64,000 bases of DNA from Deltaproteobacteria bacterium (GCA_021781535.1 JAJXWO010000005.1:1-64000), one strand, 5' to 3'. Shown: positions 1 to 9,050, counted from the stretch's first letter. Notes: a model not told the origin generated them from the letters alone. Numbers and translations are program-made.

Positions 1-50
1 TCGGAGGTCCCATTGTCACGCCGCATGCAATGTGAGGTCAGACTTCTCCG

Positions 51-1394
51 CTATTTCCCGCGGCGCGAGCTGTTAAACACGGTTTTTGGTGCTCCCCCTG
101 CTGCTCCCGGTCGCATTTGCTGCGGCCGACCAGCGGGTTTGCTGCTGCCGGGATGCTCACTCTTAAAGGGATTGATTGAACTGCCCGGACTTTTTTTGGT
201 CTCGGCAGGTTTGCGGGATGGACGTGGCTCGCGCGGCGGACGGGCGAACTCGGCGTCTTTTTTTGGGGCGGGGATGGTGTAGTCGAAGCCTTCCACCGTG
301 CGTCGTTCCAGTGGAGTACCCAGCTTTTTCTCGATCGTCCGCACCATGATCGTATCCTCGCTGCACACCATGGTAAAAGCATCGCCGCTTTTGGCGGCCC
401 GGCCGGTACGCCCGATGCGGTGAACATACGCTTCCGGAGTATCCGGAATATCGTAGTTGACTACATGCGATATCTGCGATACATCGATGCCGCGCGCGGC
501 AATATCGGTTGCCACCAGGATCTGGTAGGTGCCGTCACGAAACCCGTCCAGGGCCGCCTGGCGGCGATTCTGTGACAGATTCCCCTGCAGTGAGGCGGCC
601 TTGTAGCCCGCTTTCTCCAGCTGCTCGCCGAGGCGCTTGGCGCGGTGTTTGGTGCGGGTAAAGATCAGTACCGAATCAGTATCGGTATGCTTCAGCAGCT
701 CCAGCAACAGCGCTGTTTTAAGGTGTTGTTCCACCGGGTACAGGGCATGGGAAACGGTGACCGGAGGGGCGGTATTGCCAACCTGGACGGTGACCGGGTT
801 GCTCAGGATATCGTGGGCAAGTTTGTTGATGCTGGGCGGCATGGTCGCCGAAAAGAGCAGGGTCTGCCGTTTGGCAGGGATGTGACCGAGAATCCGCCGG
901 ATATCGGGGAGAAATCCCATGTCAAACATCTGGTCAGCTTCGTCTAGCACCAGCACCTCAAGGTGTGAGAGGTCAATGGTCCCCTGGCCGATGTGGTCGA
1001 GTAGGCGGCCAGGGCAGGCCACCACAATTTCGACGCCGTTTCTGAGGGCATGAATCTGCGGGTTGACATTGACCCCGCCGTACACGGTAACACTCTTAAG
1101 CCGGGTCTGTTTCCCCAACGTTATGAATGATTCATGAATCTGCTCTGCCAGTTCGCGGGTAGGAGCCACGACCAGGGCACGGACACGACCGCGTGTCCCT
1201 TCCATCAGGCGATTCAGTACCGGTAGTGCGAAGGCCGCGGTCTTGCCGGTTCCGGTCTGGGCCAGGCCCATGACGTCGCGTCCCTCCATAACCGTTGGTA
1301 TGGCCTGTTGCTGGATGGGAGTCGGTGTGACATATCCGGCCTCCTTGATACTTGCTGCAATTACGGGATGAAAATTAAATTCTTGAAACTCCAT
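51..1394 (-). CDS. rhlE: DEAD-box ATP-dependent RNA helicase, RhlE type
   Basis: 447 residues. RNA-dependent ATPase that unwinds short RNA duplexes in the cytoplasm (ribosome assembly, RNA turnover). The order of motifs is canonical: Q motif near residues 3-27, Walker A AQTGTGKT (about 45-52), PTRELAEQ, the DEAD box, SAT, then the second RecA domain with VATDIAARGID and HRIGRTGR. After about residue 375 comes a basic, Pro/Lys/Arg-rich, low-complexity tail, as is usual for RhlE proteins and probably an RNA-binding extension. The start has an AAGGAG ribosome site 6 nt upstream. The leader carries a terminator-like hairpin (see the promoter and terminator entries). The family call is firm; choosing RhlE over other DEAD-box subfamilies rests on overall resemblance. 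Confidence 0.93.
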   Translation of the reverse strand: MEFQEFNFHPVIAASIKEAGYVTPTPIQQQAIPTVMEGRDVMGLAQTGTGKTAAFALPVLNRLMEGTRGRVRALVVAPTRELAEQIHESFITLGKQTRLKSVTVYGGVNVNPQIHALRNGVEIVVACPGRLLDHIGQGTIDLSHLEVLVLDEADQMFDMGFLPDIRRILGHIPAKRQTLLFSATMPPSINKLAHDILSNPVTVQVGNTAPPVTVSHALYPVEQHLKTALLLELLKHTDTDSVLIFTRTKHRAKRLGEQLEKAGYKAASLQGNLSQNRRQAALDGFRDGTYQILVATDIAARGIDVSQISHVVNYDIPDTPEAYVHRIGRTGRAAKSGDAFTMVCSEDTIMVRTIEKKLGTPLERRTVEGFDYTIPAPKKDAEFARPPREPRPSRKPAETKKSPGSSINPFKSEHPGSSKPAGRPQQMRPGAAGGAPKTVFNSSRRGK

Positions 1395-1419
1395 GATACT
1401 CCTTCTTTCTGGTTGTACG

Positions 1420-1447
1420 AAAAAAGCCCCGGAATTTTCCGGGGCTT
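1420..1447 (-). terminator. Intrinsic terminator hairpin in the rhlE leader
   Basis: An 11-bp perfect stem (1424-1434 with 1437-1447) rich in GC, followed on the minus strand by a run of six T. It lies 26 nt before the rhlE start and downstream of moaC. It can end transcription coming from moaC. Because the best rhlE promoter lies upstream of it, it may also act as an attenuator in the rhlE leader. Confidence 0.8.
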
Positions 1448-1487
1448 GCGATAATGTGCTATCCGGTACAACAATTGTAATGGTGGT

Positions 1488-1517
1488 ACCATACCAGTTT
1501 TAACTGAACTGTGTCAA
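1488..1517 (-). promoter_or_regulatory. Probable sigma-70 promoter for rhlE
   Basis: On the minus strand a consensus TTGACA (1517-1512) is followed after 18 nt by TATGGT (1493-1488). Transcription would start near 1480, that is before the terminator hairpin at 1447-1420, giving an 85-nt leader that contains it. Confidence 0.5.
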
Positions 1518-1665
1518 GCAGGCAATTATAAAGGGGTAAACGGCTGGAGCAGCAGACGGAGCAGGGTAAGCCGCTGCGAGATGGTCTCGCCGAGAGCTAC
1601 CAGCAGAAGGACGCCTGCAAAACGGAGAGCCGTATGGTCTGTTCAAGCTGCATCCGGATTCCTCG

Positions 1666-2154
1666 TCAGGCGGTACTGCCGGTGCCACGCTGATAGACGC
1701 CACTTTTACCGCCTTCCTTGAACAGCAGCCTGATCTCGCCGATCGTAATTGATTTGTCACTCCCCTTGCACATGTCATATATCGTCAGAGCCGCGATGCT
1801 GGCCCCGGTCATCGCTTCCATCTCTACGCCGGTGCGCTCAAATGCCCGCACGGTGCAGCGGACTGTGATCAGCCCCATCGGTTCATTCAGATCAAATTCG
1901 ACACTGACGTTTTGGATGGACAGCGGATGGGAAAGCGGGATCAGCTCCGCTGTCCGTTTGGCGGCCATAATACCGGCCAGGCGGGCAATGCCCAGTACGT
2001 CACCCTTGGCAACGCCGCCGGTTTTGATGGCCGCCAGCAGTTGCGGGGAGAGGCGTACGTCGGCAGCCGCAATAGCGGTCCGCATGGTCGGCTGCTTGGC
2101 GCTGACATCGACCATGATCGCGTGGCCGCTTTCGTCAAAATGGTTGAAGTTCAT
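1666..2154 (-). CDS. moaC: Cyclic pyranopterin monophosphate synthase MoaC
   Basis: 162 residues, matching the usual length of about 160. MoaC converts the MoaA product (3',8-cyclo-7,8-dihydro-GTP) into cyclic pyranopterin monophosphate in molybdenum cofactor synthesis. The conserved HPL in LIPLSHPLSIQNV (about 75-88), the EMEAMTGAS segment (about 111-119) and the final MCKG segment are all present. The start is preceded by GGGGAGA. It stands alone here, with no other moa or moe genes in the window. The molybdoenzymes it serves must be elsewhere. Confidence 0.95.
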   Translation of the reverse strand: MNFNHFDESGHAIMVDVSAKQPTMRTAIAAADVRLSPQLLAAIKTGGVAKGDVLGIARLAGIMAAKRTAELIPLSHPLSIQNVSVEFDLNEPMGLITVRCTVRAFERTGVEMEAMTGASIAALTIYDMCKGSDKSITIGEIRLLFKEGGKSGVYQRGTGSTA

Positions 2155-2200
2155 GATGGAATCTCCCCCCTATGGGAAAAAGGTGAGTATTTATGTGAAA

Positions 2201-2235
2201 CGCCGTGAAGAATTGAAATAAAAGGCTTCACGGCG
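2201..2235 (-). terminator. Inverted repeat, weak terminator after the MACPF/GON lipoprotein gene
   Basis: A perfect 10-bp inverted repeat (2201-2210 with 2226-2235, CGCCGTGAAG arms) with a 15-nt loop, 40 bp downstream of the lipoprotein stop codon. The T run on the minus strand is short (TTTC), so termination is inferred only. Confidence 0.4.
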
Positions 2236-2277
2236 TGAAGGTCAGTTCAATTTGACTCGTATCAAGGGGTGAAACGT

Positions 2278-4545
2278 TTATTTTAATTTTACAATAGAGT
2301 CAATTGATTGAGCATAAACCGGATCGCACAAATGTACCTGTGTATCCCCACGGCACCATAAGTTCGGACCCCACGCTCCCATATTCAAAGTACTTGTATG
2401 AAGTTTTCTGTCAGCCGGATTGGCCAACACATCGTACGCTGACACATACTCAAGCCACAGATAATGCGGCGTGTCCGGATTAGCCACGTATAAAGATGCG
2501 GGGTTGCCTGTTATTTGTGCCGTTATTCCTGTATAATAAACGTTGCCTGTGGCAGCATTTTCATAAGACTGGAAATCTAAATAGGGCATGTTATTGAGAT
2601 AACCTGCGCCCGCGACCCCAATGATATTGTCCTTTCTCAGGGCAAAGCCAGTGCCGGTAATGTCAATGTTCATGGAAACAGTCTTGTCGTATCCTCCACT
2701 TTTAGCATAGAAAGCCTCTGTAAGAAAATTCAGGTTATTTGGGTCAGAGTGTTCTGTTGCAGTGTTCGAACTTATGTCGTTTGTAACAATTGCCACTCCG
2801 GCTGAACCGGATACTATGCGATATTTTCCCCATGTTCTGTATTCATGCTTATCAGTCGAATCAGTATACGCAGAGTAATTGTACGTCGGATTTGCAGGAT
2901 CGGAACTGACAAAACTGTTATTCAGCGGTAAGTACGTCAGCGGTGTCGATGTGGTCATCTCCTCACAATCGACACTGAATGGCTTGTCGGTATCGCCCAG
3001 GTAATAGACGGTATAAGTGCCATCACCCAACGCAGGGAATGACGCTTGAAGGCTTTTGCAGTCGCGTGGAACTTCATTTATCATTGCGGGCAAAGCTAAC
3101 GTTGCAACGTCGCTATCGGTCATGAACGGCATTCGTTGTTTTTCGTCCAGCTCCAGCAGTTTACTATAGAGCAGAGGGCATATCGCCGGAGAATCACATT
3201 GCCCGCATTCAGAAGCAGCAGGATTTGCCGTGCAGTTATATAACTGTTTGCAATAAGCACGGCTGGTTCCGGTAAAATATTTGTTAATGGTTGTAAAGGT
3301 TGTATTTGGTTTTATGGTGTGCCAGTCGTCCGGCTCGATGCAGAGTTCCATCAAGGCCTCAAGGCCTTCATACGATGCTTTGAATTTGTCTTTATACCCT
3401 GCCAGTGTTGTTATTTCCGCGTCTGTCACAGAATGATTCTGATCCGTTCCGCTAGTAAACAGCTTCGGATTCCCAGTGACGAAGTTTAATTGATTGTACG
3501 CATCTTTATGCTCGGCCAATTGGGTTGCTATTGGTTTGAGATTCGTCCAGTCGCTTCCCAGAGTGTTGGTGAAATAACTATCCTCCATGCCATACTGCCT
3601 TCTGATAAACGACTCGTATGGTACGACTACCGCATTGATGGCATAACCGTATGCCAGATTATTGTTAGGGATTGCCAGGCCATCGGCATTTCCGGCCTTA
3701 ATGGCTGATTTTTCACTTTCGGCATACTTGTCGACGAAGGCAAAAAAATCGCCAACGGTTCTTACTTTTGACGCATCAAGCGAGGCTGACGTTCCTCCCA
3801 GAGTCTTCACAATGACCGTAACATTGCTCGTTGAGGTGTCAAACCCCATCTGGTTATCCAGCTCTTTTTTGGTTTTTACAATAAGTGTCTTATTCTGCAG
3901 AGTAGCGTGCACCCTGTTTTTTTCACTGGTGCTGCTGAAATTAAATTTGAACATCCCGTAAAAATGCATACCTGTCTGAATCCCGTATACGAATGAATCC
4001 CCGCATGCCTCAACGAATTTACTGTACGTGGGATAGAGGGCCAGAAATTGGGTTTTGTCTGCGGAAGGAAACTTCGGATCGTTAACTATAAAGCTCGGAC
4101 CATCCCAGGTGCTTTTGATGAGGACATAAATTGAATTGGATTCATGTTTGAACTGGTTGGACATCTCTACGGCAACCTTACTTTTAGAAATGCCGAGATT
4201 TACATCTGTCTGATAAGATGCATTCAGGAAATCATAAAGCTGGGTCTTGCTTTCTATCATCTGCATTTGGTACGAATAATCATTGGCAAAAGGATTGGCG
4301 CTTGTATCTTTTGTTATATCTGTCACCCTTTTAAAACATGGATCAGTGCTGACCGTTCCTGCAATTGAATCATATCCGGACAGGTATGACATAGTGCCGT
4401 CACTGTCAAACAATATCGATTGACTCTGTTTGCCGGTTACACCCGGCTCCAACTTGGCAGGCGCATCTGAATTCGATGAACCGCATCCGGGTAAAAGCAT
4501 AAGCAATCCGAGAAGTAAAGCGTTACTGCCAAGCATTCTGCACAT
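2278..4545 (-). CDS. Large lipoprotein with MACPF-like N-terminal region and GON-like C-terminal domain
   Basis: 755 residues from the ATG at 4545, chosen because AAAGGAGGT sits 6 nt upstream and the protein then opens with a lipoprotein signal peptide (lipobox LLPGC, Cys21). The longer reading frame to 4608 would bury this signal. Residues about 60-315 resemble MACPF/perforin-type folds: a segment at 176-200 (FVEACGDSFVYGIQTGMHFY) parallels the family motif in which a YGTH-like element precedes a glycine-containing strand. Residues about 430-460 are Cys-rich. Residues about 494-740 resemble the GON domain of ADAMTS proteases and myxobacterial proteins: DGTYTVYY near 508, NYSAYT near 556, and MNIDITGTGFAL later. 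Known: MACPF proteins often form membrane pores. Inferred: an outer-membrane-anchored adhesin or pore-former. It has its own promoter. The function is not established, and the MACPF assignment is weaker than the GON one. Confidence 0.6.
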   Translation of the reverse strand: MCRMLGSNALLLGLLMLLPGCGSSNSDAPAKLEPGVTGKQSQSILFDSDGTMSYLSGYDSIAGTVSTDPCFKRVTDITKDTSANPFANDYSYQMQMIESKTQLYDFLNASYQTDVNLGISKSKVAVEMSNQFKHESNSIYVLIKSTWDGPSFIVNDPKFPSADKTQFLALYPTYSKFVEACGDSFVYGIQTGMHFYGMFKFNFSSTSEKNRVHATLQNKTLIVKTKKELDNQMGFDTSTSNVTVIVKTLGGTSASLDASKVRTVGDFFAFVDKYAESEKSAIKAGNADGLAIPNNNLAYGYAINAVVVPYESFIRRQYGMEDSYFTNTLGSDWTNLKPIATQLAEHKDAYNQLNFVTGNPKLFTSGTDQNHSVTDAEITTLAGYKDKFKASYEGLEALMELCIEPDDWHTIKPNTTFTTINKYFTGTSRAYCKQLYNCTANPAASECGQCDSPAICPLLYSKLLELDEKQRMPFMTDSDVATLALPAMINEVPRDCKSLQASFPALGDGTYTVYYLGDTDKPFSVDCEEMTTSTPLTYLPLNNSFVSSDPANPTYNYSAYTDSTDKHEYRTWGKYRIVSGSAGVAIVTNDISSNTATEHSDPNNLNFLTEAFYAKSGGYDKTVSMNIDITGTGFALRKDNIIGVAGAGYLNNMPYLDFQSYENAATGNVYYTGITAQITGNPASLYVANPDTPHYLWLEYVSAYDVLANPADRKLHTSTLNMGAWGPNLWCRGDTQVHLCDPVYAQSIDSIVKLK

Positions 4546-4666
4546 GTTGTAACCTCCTTTTGATCTGGTAGGCCTGCGGTGCTCTGTTACGGTGCTGAAT
4601 CCCGGCAATCTGCCATCTGATATTCCGGATGCGAAATATGTATAAGAAATAATAAATGAAAGGAAC

Positions 4667-4694
4667 TGTATATCCGGCTATGGATGCTTGTCAA
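4667..4694 (-). promoter_or_regulatory. Probable sigma-70 promoter of the MACPF/GON lipoprotein gene
   Basis: Minus-strand TTGACA (4694-4689), a 16-nt spacer, then TATACA (4672-4667). It gives a leader of roughly 115 nt and separates this gene transcriptionally from pilT upstream. Confidence 0.6.
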
Positions 4695-4757
4695 TTGATA
4701 ATGTTTGATCACTATTCCAAGGGTTGTAGACCAGACGGTGAGGCTGTAAGTTGAGAC

Positions 4758-5819
4758 TCACGCCGGCGTCAGATACTGTTCAAACTGTTTCTTGTCGACC
4801 GCACAGCGATACGCCTCTTCCGGATTTACTTTTTTTGTCTTCAGCAGGTCAAGCAGGTGTTGATCCATCAACTGCATGCCGTCTTTTTTTGCGGTTTGCA
4901 TGATAGAAGGGATCTGGAATGTTTTTCCCTCGCGGATGAGATTGGCGATGGCGGGGGTGCCGAGCATGATTTCCAGAGCCGGAACGCGTCCGGTGCCGTC
5001 GGCCGTTTTTAAAAGCTGCTGGCAGATAACCCCTTTTAACGACTCGGACAGCATGGCACGAACCTGCTCCTGCTGATCGGTCGGGAATACGTCGATAATA
5101 CGGTCGACTGTTTTGGCAGCGGTGCTGGTGTGCAGGGTGCCGAAGACCAGATGCCCGGTTTCGGCTGCACTCATCGCAAGCTGAATGGTAATCAAATCGC
5201 GCATTTCACCCACTAAGATGACATCCGGATCCTCGCGCAGGGCTGCCCGCAGGGCCGAAGCAAAGCTTTCCGTATGCTCGCCGATCTGGCGCTGATTCAT
5301 GAGTGACAGCTTGTTTTCATGAATGAATTCAAGCGGGTCTTCAAAAGTCAGGATATGCTCCTTGCGGGTGGAGTTGATCAGGTCGATCATGCCGGCGAGC
5401 GTTGTCGATTTGCCGGATCCGGTCGGTCCGGTCACCAGCACCATTCCTTTCTTGAAGTTGGTCATGCGCCGCACGCCTTCAGGCAGCCCCAGTTCGTCAG
5501 CCGAAAGTATTTTTGTCGGGATGATGCGGAATACGGCGGCAATCCCGCGGTACTGCATCATGATATTGCCGCGGAAGCGTGCCAGTCCGGGAACTTCATA
5601 GGCAAAATCGAGATCCTTGACTTCCTCGAAGTGCGCCTTCTGCTTTTCGCTGAGAATCTCGAACAGGATCGCTTTCAGTTCATCATGTCCCAGCGACTTG
5701 AAATTAAGACGGACCATCTCGCCGCGCTGCCGGAAAATCGGCGGATTACCGCTGGAAAGATGCAGGTCGGACGCTCCCTGTTCCTTCATCATAGTAAAAA
5801 GTGCATCGATGCGTGCCAT
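4758..5819 (-). CDS. pilT: Twitching motility / pilus retraction ATPase PilT
   Basis: 353 residues from the ATG at 5819, which has GAGGAGG 6 nt upstream; the frame can be extended 9 codons further but without a better site. PilT is a hexameric cytoplasmic ATPase that depolymerises type IV pili. Visible motifs are Walker A GPTGSGKS (131-138), the Asp box around 160-182, Walker B DVILVGEMRD (199-208) and the His box GHLVFGTLHT (222-231). It lies 90 bp downstream of a PilB/GspE-like pseudo-ATPase gene and probably shares its transcript. No pilin or assembly genes are nearby. Geobacter relatives carry several pilT paralogues, so this may not be the main retraction motor. Confidence 0.92.
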   Translation of the reverse strand: MARIDALFTMMKEQGASDLHLSSGNPPIFRQRGEMVRLNFKSLGHDELKAILFEILSEKQKAHFEEVKDLDFAYEVPGLARFRGNIMMQYRGIAAVFRIIPTKILSADELGLPEGVRRMTNFKKGMVLVTGPTGSGKSTTLAGMIDLINSTRKEHILTFEDPLEFIHENKLSLMNQRQIGEHTESFASALRAALREDPDVILVGEMRDLITIQLAMSAAETGHLVFGTLHTSTAAKTVDRIIDVFPTDQQEQVRAMLSESLKGVICQQLLKTADGTGRVPALEIMLGTPAIANLIREGKTFQIPSIMQTAKKDGMQLMDQHLLDLLKTKKVNPEEAYRCAVDKKQFEQYLTPA

Positions 5820-5909
5820 GAAGTCCTCCTCTTTTACCCCGTGCAAACAGGATACGAATACTCACAAATCTCTAAAAGCAAAAACGAACCAGTAATCGAT
5901 TCCATCGTA

Positions 5910-7559
5910 CTAAAGAACAACGGAAGCGATATATTCTTCAGGCGAAACAGAGCCTGCCATCAGAAGCCGCCGCCCTTCATCAGAGAGACCGTGGTAGCCG
6001 ATCGACCCGAGGTAATTCTCCAGTGCGGAGACATTGCTTGATTGTTCGAAAATCCGCACGAACTCGTCAGTAAAGACCAGAATATCCGTCAGGAATTTTC
6101 TCGAACTGAACCCGCTATGGCCACACTCATCACAGCCTGTCGTACGGTAAAATGATGCAGGGTATTCAAGAAGGTCCATCGCTGCCAGTTCCTCGGTCGG
6201 CGGAGTGTAGACGGTCAGGCATCCCGGGCAGAGGAGCTGAATACCTTTGAACGAGACGAGACCGTTGACGAAAATAGGAAGGAAGTAGTTTTGTTGCTGA
6301 TACAGTAACAGCTGGCGTAGAACGTTGCGGGTGCCGCGAATTTCCAGCCCGGCCAGCACCAGTTTGCCGCGCATGGCCGCCCGGCAGGCGGCTGTGAAAG
6401 GCATCCCTTCGGTAACATCTTCAATCACCAGAATATCGGGAGCATGATCGAGAGCGTTCATGATGGTGGCGGCCCGTTCGGTTTCGTCGCGAGGAAGAAG
6501 AATGCGGGGAAAGCGCTTGTTTATCTGCCCCGGCCCTTCTCCCAGAATAATGACATTCTTGCCGTCGGTATCTATCTCCTCCAGCATAAGATCGATAAAA
6601 CGGTTGCGTTCCTGCGTGCTTCGTGATGCAAAGAAGGTGATGCCCTGTTTCTTTCGGGACAGCTGGATAAAAGCGGCTTCCTGACCGGCGGGAAGGTGAA
6701 GATCGGCAAGCCGGTCCGGAACTCCGGCGGACAGATGCGGCCGGATGGTGATATATTCACCGCCGTAGCCGGCCATCGCGGCAATCTGAAACGTGATCGG
6801 ATTGGAACGGTAGCTGAATGTAAGCAACCCGCCGGAATGCGGTTCACCGGGAGTTGTACTGCCGATGCTTTTGCGGATCTTGCGGATGACGTCAGGGTAA
6901 TAGGTGCCGGCCAGCGACCCAACTGGGTGTGAAATGCCGCCACGTCTGCCGCTGATTGTCACCGTTTCTCCCATTGGCTGCAGGGAGAGCGAAGAAAGCC
7001 GATTTTGCAGGATAAAAATCAGCAGGTAGTCAAGCAGCTTACCACCGCTCAGGTCATTGTTAATGACCTCCAGAATTTTTTCGGAAAAGGCGCTTGAAGT
7101 AAATCCCAGTTGTTCATGTGTGTTACAGCCGTAGCATGCCTCGATCATTTCACGAATTTCACGGATCAACGCTACCGAGACATTGACCTGGCAGCCGGAT
7201 ATCTGCTCGACCGCTGCGATTGCAGTCTTGTTGAGCGGGTCCGAGATGGCAATGCTTAACTCGCTTCCGGCTTTTATGAGCGGAATCAAGTTGTACTTAC
7301 GCGCTGTTGCGGCCGGGACAAGCCGCACCGCATCCGGGTCGATCATGTCGGCTTTGAGCCGAATGTACGGGAGGTCCAGCTGATTGGAAAGAGCCCAGTC
7401 AATATCCTCCTGCGTGACAATCCCGAGACTGATCAGTGCTTCACCGAAGCGCGCCCCGCTCCGTCCCTGTTCTTCCAGGGCAGCAGTGATGTCATTATCA
7501 CTGATGATGTTGCAGGCGGAGAGGATTGCGCCCATGGACCCCTTTTTCTGTTCTGACAT
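5910..7559 (-). CDS. GspE/PilB-like protein with MshEN domain and degenerate ATPase domain
   Basis: 549 residues; start supported by GGAGG 8 nt upstream. Residues about 5-145 form an MshEN (type II secretion GspE N-terminal) domain, a fold that in some relatives binds c-di-GMP. Residues about 170-540 align in layout with the PilB/GspE motor domain and keep its zinc-binding cysteines (C444, C447, C476, C479). The catalytic motifs are lost: the Walker A position reads ASRSTQERN (311-319) with no GxxGxGK[ST], Walker B reads DILVIEDVTE, and the usual TLHT His box is GLEI. It is therefore probably not an ATPase. It precedes pilT and follows dnaB by 38 bp. Inferred role: a regulatory or structural partner of a pilus/secretion motor. 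Confidence 0.75.
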   Translation of the reverse strand: MSEQKKGSMGAILSACNIISDNDITAALEEQGRSGARFGEALISLGIVTQEDIDWALSNQLDLPYIRLKADMIDPDAVRLVPAATARKYNLIPLIKAGSELSIAISDPLNKTAIAAVEQISGCQVNVSVALIREIREMIEACYGCNTHEQLGFTSSAFSEKILEVINNDLSGGKLLDYLLIFILQNRLSSLSLQPMGETVTISGRRGGISHPVGSLAGTYYPDVIRKIRKSIGSTTPGEPHSGGLLTFSYRSNPITFQIAAMAGYGGEYITIRPHLSAGVPDRLADLHLPAGQEAAFIQLSRKKQGITFFASRSTQERNRFIDLMLEEIDTDGKNVIILGEGPGQINKRFPRILLPRDETERAATIMNALDHAPDILVIEDVTEGMPFTAACRAAMRGKLVLAGLEIRGTRNVLRQLLLYQQQNYFLPIFVNGLVSFKGIQLLCPGCLTVYTPPTEELAAMDLLEYPASFYRTTGCDECGHSGFSSRKFLTDILVFTDEFVRIFEQSSNVSALENYLGSIGYHGLSDEGRRLLMAGSVSPEEYIASVVL

Positions 7560-7597
7560 GTCAGGCCTCCAAAGTTGGATACATCAATGAGATGAAG

Positions 7598-8959
7598 CTA
7601 TTCGCTGCGGTCACTCAGGTTCTCAAAGCGGGTATGCTCGCCAAAAAAGGCCAGGCTGACGGTGCCGATCGCGCCGTTACGCTGCTTGCCGATAATCAGT
7701 TCGGCGTTGCGATCATGTCCCTGGGTGCATGAATTATCCCGTTTGCGGCACTGCTCGCAATAGACCGCTTCGCGGTACACAAACATGATCACGTCGGCAT
7801 CCTGTTCGATGGCGCCCGATTCGCGCAGGTCGCTCATCATCGGGCGCTTGTCGGCGCGTTTTTCCAGCTCCCGGTTCAGCTGGGAGAGAGCCACGACCGG
7901 TACGCCCAACTCTTTTGCCAGTGCCTTAAGGGCCTGGGAAATCTCCGAGATCTCCTGCTGTCGTGATTCGATGCGGGTGCCCGCTTTCATCAGTTGCAGG
8001 TAGTCGACGATAATCAGGCCGATATCATGTTCGCTTTTGAGGCGGCGGGCCTTGGAGCGCAGTTCGAGCACGCTGATGGCAGGGGTGTCGTCGATAAAAA
8101 TTTTGGCATCATGAAGTATTCCTGCCGCCCTGGTCAGGCGCGGCCAGTCGCTGTCCTGGAAGTGCCCGGTGCGCATGCGTCCGAAGTCAACCCGGGCGAT
8201 GGAGGCGAGAAACCGCATGACCAGGTCTTCCTTGCCCATCTCCAGGGAGAATATGACCGACGGGGTTTTCTTTTTGCTCTCGGCACTGGCGTGCTGGGCG
8301 ATATTGAGTGCCAGGGTCGTTTTGCCCATGGATGGCCGGGCGGCGATGATGATCAGGTTGCCCGGCTGGAAACCGGCGGTCATCTGGTCGAGATCGGCAT
8401 AGCCGGTCGGTACGCCGGTGATGTGTTCTTTGCGGTCATTGAGTGATTTGAGGATTTTGAAGGCTTCTTTGATGAGCGGCTGGATCGGCACATACTGCGG
8501 GCGCAGCTTGTTTTCGCCGATTTCGTACAGATCCTTCTGAGCCTTGTCCAGCAGTTCATTGACATCCGTCTGATCTTCATAGCTGCGGGTGACGATCCCG
8601 GTGGCGATGCTGATCAGCTTGCGGTTTACCGACTTCTCTTTGACGATTTTGCAATAATAGGCGATATTTGCCGCAGTCGGGACGTAATCGACCAGCATGA
8701 GCAGGTAAGCCGCGCCGCCGACTTCATCCAGTTCCCCTTTTTTTCTCAGTGTTTCCGTCAATGTCACCAGGTCGCATGGCTCGCGCCGGTCTGAAAGCTG
8801 CATCATCGCCAGGAATATCTTGCGATGAACCTCACGATAGAAATCTTCCGGAACGATGCTTTCCAGTACCCGGTTGATGGCATCGTTGTCGATTAGAATA
8901 CCGCCCAGAATAGACATTTCTGCGTCCAGATTCTGGGGGGGGAGTTTCGGGTCAGTCAT
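7598..8959 (-). CDS. dnaB: Replicative DNA helicase DnaB
   Basis: 453 residues from the ATG at 8959, which has AAGGAA upstream; an in-frame GTG at 8980 is an alternative. Hexameric 5'-3' helicase at the replication fork. The N-terminal DnaB domain begins PPQNLDAEMSILGGIL (near residues 7-22). The RecA-like core carries ARPSMGKTTLALNIA (Walker A, about 205-220), IIVDYLQLM (Walker B) and SQLNRELEKRADKRP. The length is normal and there is no intein. It heads a minus-strand run dnaB - pseudo-ATPase - pilT. Confidence 0.96.
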   Translation of the reverse strand: MTDPKLPPQNLDAEMSILGGILIDNDAINRVLESIVPEDFYREVHRKIFLAMMQLSDRREPCDLVTLTETLRKKGELDEVGGAAYLLMLVDYVPTAANIAYYCKIVKEKSVNRKLISIATGIVTRSYEDQTDVNELLDKAQKDLYEIGENKLRPQYVPIQPLIKEAFKILKSLNDRKEHITGVPTGYADLDQMTAGFQPGNLIIIAARPSMGKTTLALNIAQHASAESKKKTPSVIFSLEMGKEDLVMRFLASIARVDFGRMRTGHFQDSDWPRLTRAAGILHDAKIFIDDTPAISVLELRSKARRLKSEHDIGLIIVDYLQLMKAGTRIESRQQEISEISQALKALAKELGVPVVALSQLNRELEKRADKRPMMSDLRESGAIEQDADVIMFVYREAVYCEQCRKRDNSCTQGHDRNAELIIGKQRNGAIGTVSLAFFGEHTRFENLSDRSE

Positions 8960-9050
8960 TAGTCTGTATTCCTTGTGCACCTGGTTAAATTTTAAATGAG
9001 GGGTACATCACCGATAAGGGTAACTATTCACCTTACCATGATTCTCTCCC

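Noticed and set aside
5323..5601. Plus-strand ORFs inside pilT and dnaB
   Set aside because: Antisense shadows of conserved genes, without ribosome sites.
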